Shown piece after piece: positions 1 to 10,481 of a stretch of 64,000 nt of DNA (position 1 is the first letter of the stretch; each line of letters begins with the position of its first letter). A program made the position numbers and the translations under genes. The notes beneath the pieces are model-generated. The model searched no databases and was not told the DNA's origin. It was given only the letters and a program-made list of their open reading frames with translations. Origin of the DNA: Diplodia intermedia (lineage: Eukaryota; Ascomycota; Dothideomycetes; Botryosphaeriales; Botryosphaeriaceae); NCBI GenBank assembly GCA_021495925.1, contig JAKEKT010000024.1, positions 355,258 through 419,257 of the forward strand, written 5' to 3'.

Positions 1-1147
1 TAAGCGTTGCAAACCCTTCCTTCACAACTTGTCAATAACGTTACCTACCGAGGAGGGGATCGCATCAGGGCTGCCAGTGACATGGTTGCGAAACCCCTTC
101 CAGCTGCTTAGTTCGCCGGAGATGGTATAGCGCAATGCGGAGCGTCCACACCTGGCATAGAATGGCCCGCTCCAGGGGCAAACGATGACAAGGACGCCCA
201 AAGCTACGGAAACTCCCCAAATATTTCTTCGGCGTTCGCCGCAAAAACCACTAACGGACCTTTTCGCCCGGAGCTCAGGTCCGCCGCCGCTCCTCCACCA
301 CCGTGACGAGGTGGGGGAAGATGAATTGTGCCGAGTCGGCGTTTGCGAAAAAGCTTCAGATGTCACACATCGAGATCCCGCTCCCGCGCAGGAATAGAAT
401 AGAAAAAAGGAATTCCCTCACATTCATATGAAGAGGTTGGGGGGTTGCCCGCATTGGGATTTCCCGAGGCGCTGGGATCATCCACCCGCTTTCCACTCGA
501 TGAACATTGCCGTTCTTGAGTTTTCCCAATAACATCATTGGTCTTGCTAAACACCGAGCCAGATATATCGTTCAATTTCCGTCGCCAGGCCTGGGGAACG
601 GGACGCATATGTCGCGCATACGGAAAAAAAGGCTGCTCGCTCCTTGAGAGTTGTTGGAACTCATGAAAACGACTTCGCGATTGGGTAGAAAGGCATTGAA
701 AGCGGCGATTGCTGTTTTCGGGAGCTGCGTTCTTTTCGTAGTGGTGGAAAGTTGACGGTGGGAAAGCCATGGGAGAGGGTAGGTGGAATTGAGTCCGCCA
801 CGGAGGCTCATCCGTCGGCCATAAAGGGCGTTGAAATATGATATGTACAAGCCAAAAGTTCCCGCCGAAGCAGAAAGCAATAGTCAGACCCGACCCGATG
901 CCACGGATCTGGGCGAAAAGTATATGCATGAAAAAAGTTGACGGTGACACAAGGGAGAAGAAAAGAAAAAAAACGGCCTGCCGCACGCCAACGGCGAAAT
1001 CCCGCATTCCTCTCCTCCCTTATTCTCCAACCGTCCAAGCTTTATTTTCTCCACCGAACCCCACCCCCGCCGCACGCGAAAGAACAGCCTTTTACGGCTT
1101 TCCCGCTTCGGCACCCTCCTCGTTACACTTCCAACGGTCTTACAACC
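1..1147. other. no recognisable gene
   Basis: Several overlapping open frames exist on both strands, but none has recognisable domains, a convincing start, or splice signals that join frames. It probably holds the 3' flank of the pectate lyase gene and intergenic DNA. A gene running in from the left edge cannot be excluded. Confidence 0.5.
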
Positions 1148-2741
1148 TCAAACCTGGCCCGCATTCTTCCTGACATACGCCTCCACGGCGGCGGCATCGG
1201 CGCCAAACGCGTCCACCGGCACATCCTGCGCGGCCAAGCCGTCGCAGCCCGTCACGAAGCCGCCCTCGACGAACTCGCCGTCGTCGTCCTCCCGCAGACT
1301 GTAGGCCCACGTGTTCTCGGCGTTACGCGCCAGGTCGACGGGGGCGCCATTGAAGGTGCTCTTGATCCTCAGGCCGTCCAGGGTGGAGGAGGAGTTGGCG
1401 CCGTTGTCGGCGGGCGAGCAGAGCGTCGCGGGCAGCTGCGGGGTGGACAGGTCGGAGAAGGAGAAGATGCGGGACGAGTCGTCGGCGTGGGCGCCGGACT
1501 GGACGAAGGCGTTGGCGGCGACGAGGACGGTCGAGGCGTTGTAGACGCCGAGGTTGTACTGGAAGTCGGGCTTGTACGCCGTCGTCGAGTTTGCTGCGGC
1601 GGCGGCGGACTTGGCCGTGGTGTTGGAGAAGGACGACGACACGCTATCGTCGTCGAAGAGCGGCGCCTGCTCGGCGTAGTTCTCGAACAGGTTGGCGACG
1701 ATGTAGAAGGTGCCGAAGCGCATGAGCGGGTTGCGGCTCATGCTGTTGCTGAAGTGGTTGGCGAAGACGGTGAAGCGCATCTTGCCCAGGTCGCGCGAGC
1801 CTTCCTTCTCGCCGCCGCCCCACAGCAGCGACTTGTGGTGGTTGGCGACGACGTTGTGCGAGAAGGTCACGCTGTCGGTGCCGTCCTCGGCATCGAACAG
1901 GCCGTCGTACCGGTCCACCTTCCACCCCCACAGGAAGTCGTCCGGGGCGACGGCCGTCGGCCCGTCCTCGAAGACGTTGCCGTCGAACCACACCGTGTTC
2001 GACGACACCATGGACACGGCGTCGTAGCGGGCGTTCCAGCTGCTCGGGTACGTCTCGGGCGACGGGAAGCAGTCGCGCGGCGACGAGATGCGGATGTTGC
2101 GCATGATGATGTTGGAGCGCGTGTTGAAGTTGAGGTTGACGCCGTGCAGGTAGGCCGACGAGTCCCAGCCGATCAGCGTGAGGTTGCCGGCCGCGTCGAT
2201 GGACTCCCACGACTTCTGCACGTTTTGCACCTGGCTGCGCCAGCCCTGAGCAAGAAGTCAATTACACGGGCGGGGCAAGAAAGGTGGGTGCTCTACTGAC
2301 GTTCTGGCGCGTGATCAGGTCGAGCAACTCGGTAGCGTTCTGGCCCTCGAACTGAGTACCGGCGTCGGCGGCGTCCTGGATCAGGCCGGTGTAGGTCTCG
2401 TTCATGCCCTGGATGTAGAGGGTGAAGTTGAAGTCGGGGTTGTTGCTGCTGTCAATGTAGAACTGGCAGCCGCCGGTCGTGGTCTCGTTGATCTCGCTGC
2501 CCTTGATCTCGCCCTTGACGTAGACGGTGCGCGGGGATTCCATTTTCAGGACGGTGCGCAGGTCGGGCATGTTGTCGACCACGTACGTGTTGTTCGCCGT
2601 GGGCGTGCCGCCACCAGTGGCGGCCGCGCCGAAGCCGAAAGGCTTGCGGTCGGGGAGATCAGGCGCCGGGCCATTGTAGGGCTGCAAAGCGTAGGAAAGA
2701 GAGGAAAAGGCCGCGAGGGCGAGGGAAAGACTGGACACCAT
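1148..2741 (-). CDS. secreted pectate lyase, polysaccharide lyase family 1
   Basis: A PL1 pectate lyase, which cleaves de-esterified pectin in plant cell walls by Ca2+-dependent beta-elimination outside the cell. There are two exons, 2741-2301 and 2245-1148, separated by a 55-bp intron (2300-2246; donor GTCAGT, acceptor CTCAG). Phases close to give 512 aa. The ATG at 2741 was chosen because it starts a clear signal peptide (about 18 residues, ending SLSYA). Exon 2 carries the PL1 beta-helix core: a VWFDGNVFEDG segment matching the usual vWiDHn region, then YDGLFD, a VTFSHNVVANHHKSLLWG segment (the family's vTvSwn..dHdK..L.G block) and an MRFGTFYIVANLF segment. At 512 aa it is longer than compact PL1 enzymes (about 330 aa), with extra sequence at both ends. 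The family call is secure. Preference for pectate over pectin is inferred. Confidence 0.93.
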
Positions 2742-2833
2742 GGCTGCGGCGTGGTGGTGCAAAAGAGCGAGAGACAAGAAAGTAGTGGCCGGCAAACGGA
2801 GGGTCGCGCCGGGTGACGGGCCACTCAGGCCTG

Positions 2834-2839
2834 TTTATA
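2834..2839 (-). promoter_or_regulatory. TATA box of the pectate lyase gene
   Basis: TATAAA reads on the minus strand about 95 bp upstream of the pectate lyase ATG. The spacing suits a fungal core promoter with a short leader. The call is by position only. Confidence 0.45.
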
Positions 2840-3561
2840 TGAATGCATGAGTCCGACAGGAGAAAGATGGAAACGCGGGTGGAGATTCAGGCGACCGGGG
2901 TAATCAATCTGCGGAGCGGACGCAGGCGAGCAGGCGATCATCACCCGCTCTCCAGAATTCATCAAAGCCCGGAGAAACTGCTGGGTGCCTGCATCCGGCG
3001 CCGGGCCTTCCTATCTTGACTGCGGCCGACGAGCCTCATTGCCGGCAGGTGAGCAGGCGAGGTGTGGTGCTGGATGGAGCTGATTGAGCGGTGGTGTTGA
3101 GGAGAGCGAGAGATCGGCAGGGAAACGTGTGTTTCATCCTCGTTTTTCCGTCCACTGCCGCCCTTCTCCACTAAGTACTCTCGCTTCGCACAACCGCTCA
3201 GCCCAATCCTACTCTGCCGACGCCTTAGCCGCACAGAGCTAAAACTCCAGCCACAGCACCCTGCTGCTTATCTGCACCTCATTTGTTTCTTGATCTCAGG
3301 CCTTCCACCTCTCTTCGCCATCCAACACGCAGATACAAGCCAGCCACTGATCTCTCGAAGAACACAATCAGATGCAAGATCCGCCGGCTCCGTCAAGACA
3401 TTGCGCAAAACCTTGGTGAAGAGAGCAGTTTCTCGCTAGTCTTCGTTGCGCGTCAACGCCATCTGAGCGCCACATCCACATTTCCCGCTCATGCTCACTC
3501 ACACTATAGTGCTAGGCTCAAACTTTTCCAGTTGTCCAGGCAAAGCAAAGGTCCATTACTA

Positions 3562-3567
3562 TATAAA
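3562..3567 (+). promoter_or_regulatory. TATA-like site before the 3606 gene
   Basis: TATAAA lies 39 bp before the candidate ATG at 3606. It lends weak support to transcription starting here, although the implied leader is very short. Confidence 0.3.
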
Positions 3568-3605
3568 CAGTCCAGCCCGCGTTTTCCTTCGTCGCCACTA
3601 GCTCG

Positions 3606-4143
3606 ATGGCAGGGCACCCTCCTACTTCTGATTCGCTCCGCTTGTTCATTCAGGCGGCTCTTGAGGGCAGGTGTGGACCCAGGTATGGCCTACGATTCTA
3701 ATCACTGGCTTCGCAAACCTTCTAGAAGGCGGACCCTTCGATTTCCATCAACGGCCTTGAGCGGGACTTCATCGCCGGCACGAAGGGATATTCTACTCCA
3801 AAAATGGCAAGTACATACAAGAAGCGATGAGGCTGAGCATCCATCTCCCGAGGAAAGGGATGGAAACGCTCCAGAACCCCACACCGGGGTTCTGGCAGAC
3901 GAGGCGGAGCAAAGCGCTAGAAACCTCTTTGACATTTCTAGCGTCTTTGACGGTCCCAAGAAAGTACCAGACACCAGCGCCAGAGACACCCAAAGACCTG
4001 GTCTTACGGCCCAAAATACTGGACTCCGTACCACTTCTACAGCGTCGTCCTTTTCCAAGAACGTCGTTTCGCTCGTGCGAACCCCGCATCTACGCATCGC
4101 GGACATTTTCCCATCCTCGTCCCTGTCTTTGCGGCTATTATAA
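3606..4143 (+). CDS. doubtful hypothetical protein
   Basis: A tentative two-exon model. Exon 1 (3606-3682) starts MAGHPPTSDSLRLF. A 43-bp intron (3683-3725) has donor GTATGG, a CTAAT branch-like site and acceptor TTCTAG. Exon 2 (3726-4143) stays open to TAA and phases close (164 aa). Exon 2 is polar and shows no domain I recognise. A second plus-strand frame (3827-4165) is also open over the same stretch, so frame assignment is uncertain. The whole could be a gene relic or chance. Confidence 0.3.
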
Positions 4144-4971
4144 GCCCCCTTGGCCCTCGACGTAGGGCATGATAGGCGTCTGCTAAACAAACATTTCGCC
4201 GCTAATGCCTGGACTAGCTAGTGACTGGGGATGCCACGATGCACACACCACTACAATGGTTTCGATGCGAATTGGAGGCAGGCCTTCTACGATATTCTTT
4301 CCATTGACGATAGACGTATATCTTCGGGATAGAAGACAGTGTCTAACGAGCTTCCTTTAGCCGTTCGCTTTGTAGCAGAGGGTTTGGCTCATTTCATGAT
4401 CCAATCAAAAAAAAAAAAATTGCAGTGACGCGGCAATGCAATAGAGCGTCAGGGTGACCTTGTGAAATGTCATAGCGGTTCGACTGCGCCTGGTAATTTC
4501 CAATGCATTAATGTATAGTGAGACTATCAAGAGACCAGATCAAATTAGTCAACTTTTTGGTCACCTGGCAACACGCCGGTCATTTCGTAGACCTAGTAGG
4601 CATGAAGCAGCACCAGCTCCTATGGAAAGCGTACTTTGAACAGGACGCGAAATTCCCCGCAACTCTGCTCTACCCGTATGCTCAGACCGGCATCTACCGG
4701 GATGGCGGAAACCGCGCCGCAATCAGATTCGGTCGCGGCGTCCGTCCTTAATGAGACAAAAAGGAAAAAGAAGCGGGCGTCGACAAGCGAAACCAAGCCG
4801 AGTCTTGAGCCATCCTACTGTATATCCGCGAGGTGGTGTGCTAGCTTGCCAGGCGTCGATTTGAGGTAGGCTTGGCACGTGCTGTCCATGATGGCCTCCC
4901 CGGTCTCGTGGCGGTTGTAGCGCCTCTCGAGCGCAAGCGTCCAGTTGTCGATGTCGAGAACAGCGTGTGCA
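4144..4971. other. intergenic, nothing recognised
   Basis: Short overlapping frames only. A 13-base poly-A run at 4407-4419 is the one notable simple sequence. Confidence 0.5.
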
Positions 4972-5742
4972 TCAATCCTCGCACATGACCGAATCCCCCG
5001 TCGCTCGCTCCCCCTCCGCCTGATCAACAGCCATATCCTCACCCGCATCCCCATCCACCCCGGCCCGCGACATACCCTCCTCCCTCGCCCGCCGCTGCGC
5101 CCTCACCTCCGCGATCCACCGCCGTAGGGCCGACTTGCTCAGCCCCTGGTTATGAAGGAGCCCGCCCTCCGCCTCCCTCTTCTTCTTCTTGGTCACGCCC
5201 GCCGCGGCCGTCGTCTTCTTGTGCTTCGTCGCCCCCTTCTCTATCGACCTCATCACGCACCCCTCTGCACAACCTCGCCGTTGCGGCTTCCCTTCCTTTC
5301 CATCCTTTCGATGCTTGGCGGCCTTGGCTCTGTTGGCTTGGGGTCTCGTCTTGGAGCGGAGAGTGGGGGGGCAGGTCGATGGGGGCAATGAGGACAGTGA
5401 GGGTATCGGGGGCAACATGGACTGTGAGCGGGGCCGGAGCTGGGGTGGCGGAGGGGTGATGGGGTGGACAGCGCTTTGGGTGAGGCTGTTGTTGTTGTTG
5501 ATGATGTTGTTGCCGTTGTTGTTGTCGTTGTTGCCATTGTCGATGCTGAGGGAGCGCGAGAGTTGGGCGGAAAGGTCGGAGAGGTTGTAAGAGTGAGGCG
5601 ACCATGGCGGTGGTGAGCGGTCGAGGCTCAAGTCGTTGAAGCTGTCCTCGAGCGTGGAGAAGTGAGCGGAGGAGGCCGCGTCTGCAGGCCGCCAGGCCGC
5701 GGACGCGTTGGTAGTGGTGTTGGCGTTGCGAAGGGTCGACAT
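4972..5742 (-). CDS. hypothetical basic, low-complexity protein
   Basis: A single uninterrupted frame of 256 aa with an ATG start at 5742. I do not recognise a family. The N-terminal half is Ser/Pro-rich with an Asn-rich tract (about residues 69-85, encoded by GTT/ATT-type triplet repeats on the plus strand). The middle has clusters of Lys/Arg (for example KHRKDGKEGKPQRRG and TKKKKREAEGG), which look like nuclear localisation signals. The most ordered part is near the C-terminus (LSKSALRRWIAEVRAQRRAREEG), followed by an acidic tail. It is probably a disordered nuclear protein (inference). Confidence 0.65.
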   Translation of the reverse strand: MSTLRNANTTTNASAAWRPADAASSAHFSTLEDSFNDLSLDRSPPPWSPHSYNLSDLSAQLSRSLSIDNGNNDNNNGNNIINNNNSLTQSAVHPITPPPPQLRPRSQSMLPPIPSLSSLPPSTCPPTLRSKTRPQANRAKAAKHRKDGKEGKPQRRGCAEGCVMRSIEKGATKHKKTTAAAGVTKKKKREAEGGLLHNQGLSKSALRRWIAEVRAQRRAREEGMSRAGVDGDAGEDMAVDQAEGERATGDSVMCED

Positions 5743-6457
5743 CTTTGTTGGTGCAAAGTGGCGGAATGGCGGTTTGTGTGGGGTGGTTGTATTTGGTTCG
5801 AAGTGTGTGCCGTTGTGCAGTCAAAACTGCACCTGCAGGCGAACCACGGCACCGGCAATACTACGTCACCGCAGAACCACAGAATCACCCTTTTAAAATT
5901 GAAAGTATCAGATGGCGGAATAGATAATATCTTGTTCTGGGATTCATACCTTAGACAGGAAGTGCAAGCCCGGGATATTGCTAATTTATAAAGAACTGTT
6001 ACTCTACACGCTCCGCTCGGTGAATTTTGGGGATAGAAGAGCTCGCTGCTTACTGTCTTACATAATCCCATCGGGAGATGCTAAACCCCTCACCCCAAAC
6101 TTTCTTGATCCGTCATTGGGTGAGAGAGGAGTTTCAGAGACCTCTGAGCTTCACAGTGCCAAGCAACACACACAAAATCATCATCACATACAGCGCATAG
6201 ACTCGTGGTTAACATTATAATACAGTATTGATTTTTTTTCTACGTTTTCTGTTGTCTTTATCTGATACCCATTCCCGTGTCGCCTCTCCCATTTCGAGAG
6301 GCGAAAATCTTCAACTATTGCTCGGCATTAGTGTAAGGAGAAAAGTTTGCAAAGGCCTGTTGAAAAGCAAATGACAAGAATGACCAGAACAAGAAGCAAT
6401 TGTGCACCTAAGCTTCCAGCAAGTCAGAGTATCCTCTACTCGTACCCAGCGATATCA
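5743..6457. other. intergenic, nothing recognised
   Basis: The promoter side of the 5742 gene and the 3' flank of the 8726 gene. Open frames are short and carry no domains. Confidence 0.5.
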
Positions 6458-8726
6458 TCAGAACTTCCGCGTGTAGAAAGGAGACTGCGGATACGCCGGG
6501 GAAGGCTGACTACCGCGAATTCCCTGTGGGAATCGCATGGCGGAGTCATCGTGCTGTTCCTCGAACACGGTGAACTTGGGTAGACCAAAGCTGGGCTGGA
6601 ACCTGGGGTCACGGCCAATGCGACGGGGCGTCTCTCCCCAATCCTCACCAAAGAAGCTCTTGTCTCCATCGCGGCTACGATCAATGGCCCACTCAGGCGG
6701 AGGTGCAAAACGTGAGAAGTAGTCCCGACCCTTGGGAGCTTCACCGGGTACACGAACGTACGATGCAAGCGTCTCGTACAGCGGGACCAACAGACGATCG
6801 GTGATCTGAGAGTCATCCTTGTTGGATCCTGAGATTGCAGGTCGAGTCAACGTCTTCATGAAGTCATCGTGACGCTGAGTGCGCAAGCCTGACTTCCACC
6901 ACTCATCCAGCTCATCCTCGCGTGACTTACGAGTGAAGCGGTGTGCCCCAGGGTTGTTCTGAGTAGGAATGTCGTCCTGGAAGAAGGGTCCATTGAACTT
7001 CTGTGGTGTAGGGCCGCCGAGACCAAGTGAATTGCAGACATTCAAATTGCGGTTCTCGTAGTTTGCGGGCTCCGGGTCACTTGTACGTAAAGCGCTACGC
7101 GAGACCTGCGACCCTGGGGATGTAGGCTTTTCATACGGCACCAGCTGGCCGGCAGTCGTCAGGCTCTTCTTTGCCGAATCAATGTACGGAAGTACACGAA
7201 GATCTTGGGCCGGAGGCAGTGTTAAGAGCTGTTCGTCACCAACTCGGTTGAGGTAATCAAGCATGCGGGCGCGGCTCTCGTTCGGCTGTTCCAATTGCTG
7301 AACATGATGCATGCTCAGCGAGCCACTCGGGATATTCGTAGCCGGAGCTACGGAGGTGGCCGGTCTAGAAGACGAAGCGACATTGGTACCGCGGCCGAGA
7401 CCGGGGAAAGAGGGGCCACGCTCTGAAGAGGGGATCCTGGGTGCGAATTGTGCCATTCCCAACAAAGAAGTGTTGTTTGTCTTAGGCTGAAGCGCATCTG
7501 TACGGTCAGAGCGGTCGATGGGCGCGAGGTTCTGACGCATCTTCTCGGCACGGCTACGCTCCTGCTCGGCGAAGAAAGCCTTACGGTCACTGTCATCAAC
7601 GTTCGAGGCAATTTCTCCACGCTGCAGGCCATTAATGCCGGAAGGGAAGCGGAAAGCAAAATCCATCTTTCCTGGATCGCGTTCCGTAATTGGCTTGCGA
7701 AGATTGATAGGCCATAAGGCAGAGGGTATCTCAGACTTGGGTGAGATCTGTGCATCGGCGGCGAAGGGATCGTCAGCTGGAGTGCCAAGGCCTTGAGGAG
7801 CAGAAGGACCACGAGTGGCGACAGGTCGGGGCACTGCGGCAGGACGATCTCGCAGGGTGAGCGAAGCCAGCGCCGGGAATCGGTTGTCATTGAGAGAGTC
7901 AGGGACGGTTGACGGGGAGTCGTAACGAGCCGCTTCGGATGCTGGGAGCTGATGATTGAAAGTGGGGCGCTGTTGAACAGTATGTGTCGGTTGCATGGAT
8001 GACAACGGAGGCACGATGACTGCTGGGTGGGTTGTATGGAAGCGAGGATAGCCTTTGGAAAGCTCAATGAAGTAAGCCAGCGAGGTGGCTCGTCGACCCT
8101 TCATGCCCAGGAACTCGAGAAATTTGTCAGTCGTAATGAGTCCCTCAACAACCTTCCGGGCGTTTGAGTAGAGGCCAATCTGCACCCATTCAAACTGTTC
8201 GTCCGACCAGATATGGGCAGTAACATCACGATTGGGGTGCTGAATGAATCGGAGCTCGCCGTCCTGCTTTCCCGTGTTGGCACGTAACCAGACAGGCTCT
8301 GCAAGTTTGTGACCGAATTCTTCCATGATCTCATCTTTGCCGTCTTTGGCATTTGAGCCCGCCATATCAATTGGAGGTCCGAGTGGAGCGCGAAAGGGCG
8401 CCATGACATGAGAGCCGCTCGCGGCTGAACAGGTATCTTCTTCATCTTGGGAAGTCTCCGTCTCTGCCGGGGCCGGGCTTGCGGACGCATCCGATGCTAT
8501 GTCAAGTTAGCAAAGAGTGGCCGCGAGCAAGATGAAGTGATGCTCGGCACGCGTCGCAGTGGAGGGGTGAAACAAGCGGAAGCGTACTCTCTGCCTCATT
8601 CAAGTCGAAGGGCTTCCAGGTGGACTTGTTCTTTGCCTTTGGCTTGAGCTTCATGAGACCAGCGGCCGCAGCACTGGGTCGCACAGCGAACGGGTCGTTC
8701 TTCTTGGAGCCACCGGTGCGCGCCAT
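6458..8726 (-). CDS. conserved-looking protein of unknown function, 725 aa
   Basis: Two exons, 8726-8588 and 8496-6458, with a 91-bp intron (8587-8497; donor GTACGC, branch GCTAAC just before acceptor ACATAG). Phase 1 closes exactly, giving 725 aa from ATG 8726 (starts MARTGGSKKNDPFAVRP). An ordered N-terminal part contains WLRANTGKQDGELRFIQHPN and a stretch around FEWVQIGLYSNARKVVEGL. A long Pro/Ser-rich linker follows. The C-terminal block is again well ordered (DELDEWWKSGLRTQRHDDF, then a segment around RFAPPPEWAIDRSRDGD). No catalytic motif, membrane segment or signal peptide is seen. The two ordered ends suggest a soluble adaptor or scaffold, but I cannot name a family. Confidence 0.85.
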
Positions 8727-10481
8727 GTCTGCGAAGGTGTGACCAGGCGCAACGACGGAGCTTAAAGACGTGTCTCGTGTGACGGTAGTGCGGAGGCTAG
8801 TGATGTCGGTCTCTGAGCCTGCGCGGCGAAAAGAGGGGGAAGAAACGTCTGTGGTGGGCGCGTCGCTGTGGTTGTCGCGGGGTTGGCGGCGTTCGTCCTC
8901 GCGGCGGACGACCTGGATGTGGGCGAAGGACTGTGCGGGATTCTGCCTGCGGTTGCGACCACCACGACCTAGCGAGGAAGCTGGGTTAACTCAGGGCGCG
9001 GCGTCGTCCGGTGAGCAAGAAGATCTACTCACGGCGACGACGATTGCCGCCGGTCCCCGACTGCTGGCCTTGCGACGCCAGGTTGAAACAGCGAAGACAG
9101 CTGCTGGGCTTGCAATATATGAAATTGAGACTTTCGGGAGGGCGGTTCGCTGCGCGTAGCCTTGAAGGTGCGGATGTTGCGGGAAGGCGAGACACAGACG
9201 GACGCGGCGACATGCGCCGTGAGCCCGCTTGATACTGCCCACGCATGAGGAAGGCGCGCCCTGCTGCCTCCCGCAGCGCACCTACCTTGCGTGCCAGTAC
9301 CGCACCAAGCCGTACAAGTCGCAGAGTACCTGCTAGACACCGCACTTTTCGCGATGTTGATCCAATGCACCAGCGGGTGCCTGCAGTCGGGGATGCACCG
9401 CGGCCTGCACGAGACAGAGAACTGCATTCACCGTCACCATGCCCCGGACATTGGGAGCAAACGCGAACAGTCTAGTAAAGAAAAGGAGAAGCGAACCCGG
9501 AAACAAAAACAACTTCATTGTCTGTCGGCAGTTTGTTGAACCTGTTTAGGCAATGCTGCTTCTTGCAATCTGAGAAGTGGCCAAAATATTCCTGAACGTC
9601 TAATCCTGCGGCATAGTGACGCTTACTTCCTCTCTTTCCAGGGCGATGTACGGAAGAGAGCAATTGTCCGTCTGACATCCAATTAGCATGTTATCAGCCG
9701 TGGATGCGCCGTTTGATGTTTTCAGGCGGTAAAGGCGCCAAACGGGCGGTGACCGCCGTGCAACCATCGTTTTATCGCAGGAAATATGGATCAGCTCATC
9801 TTCGGCATTGGGTCATGGCCGTGGGATGCGTAGGGTCTGGGCATTGGGGATGCCATAGGCTATGTTATGTCCCGTTCAAGATGATGATGTTGTTCGATGA
9901 CGTTGAGTCAAAGTTGGCGCCCGCCTGTCGCCGGTGCAACCTTTTTTTTGTGTTCCGACAAAGCGCTACCCAAGAAAAACAACGTTCTGGAAGCATGCCG
10001 CTCCAAATGCTCCACTCCGGCGTGTTACAGACATTTGAGCCCGTTGCTCCCCGTAGAGGATTCCGCAAGCTTCGTACGTGGATATTCGAATCGGCGCATG
10101 AATGAGAAAGAAGACAGATCACTCCTCACAATAGATCCATGATGTCTTCAAGCAGTAGCTTGAGCATTCAAATACTGTGATACTTTTTACCTATGTCGAA
10201 ATGCGGCCTGCCCTTGGCTCCCATTCTTCAGCCAGCTCTAATTCATATGTATTGAACGCCTCTTTATTGTCCGCAGAGCCATTGGAACTTGGATGTAGAC
10301 CAAGATGGAAAAAAACGCACCTCTTGTTTTGGTGCTATGTTGTCAAAGATTTTGTATGGATCCAATCTCCAAGCCTTCCCCGCCGTTGTCCGTCATTTTA
10401 CTGTTGACTGTAACGGGTCAAGAAGGGGTCTGCGCTTGGTCAGAAGAAAAAGTTGCAGATTCCCCTTGGGTGTCGAGGAAA
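8727..10481. other. long intergenic stretch, nothing recognised
   Basis: About 1.75 kb between two minus-strand genes. Multiple overlapping frames on both strands cancel each other out. None shows domains or splice-joined continuity. It holds the upstream region of the 8726 gene and the 3' flank of the His-Me finger gene. Confidence 0.5.

Larger units (their letters stand above)
2742..3605. other. intergenic, divergent promoters
   Basis: The gap between the pectate lyase (-) and the doubtful gene starting at 3606 (+). Apart from a TATA-like site at each end (2839-2834 and 3562-3567), I see no structure. The long plus-strand frame opening at 3283 has no domain and is treated as chance. Confidence 0.45.

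Noticed and set aside
938..2299. A 453-codon plus-strand open frame over the pectate lyase gene
   Set aside because: It is an antisense shadow of a GC-rich coding exon. The protein is Val/Gly/Arg-rich without domains, while the minus strand gives a complete PL1 enzyme.
4440..4500. GGTTCGACTGCGC as a possible tRNA T-loop
   Set aside because: No matching A box, cloverleaf stems or terminator could be found by eye.
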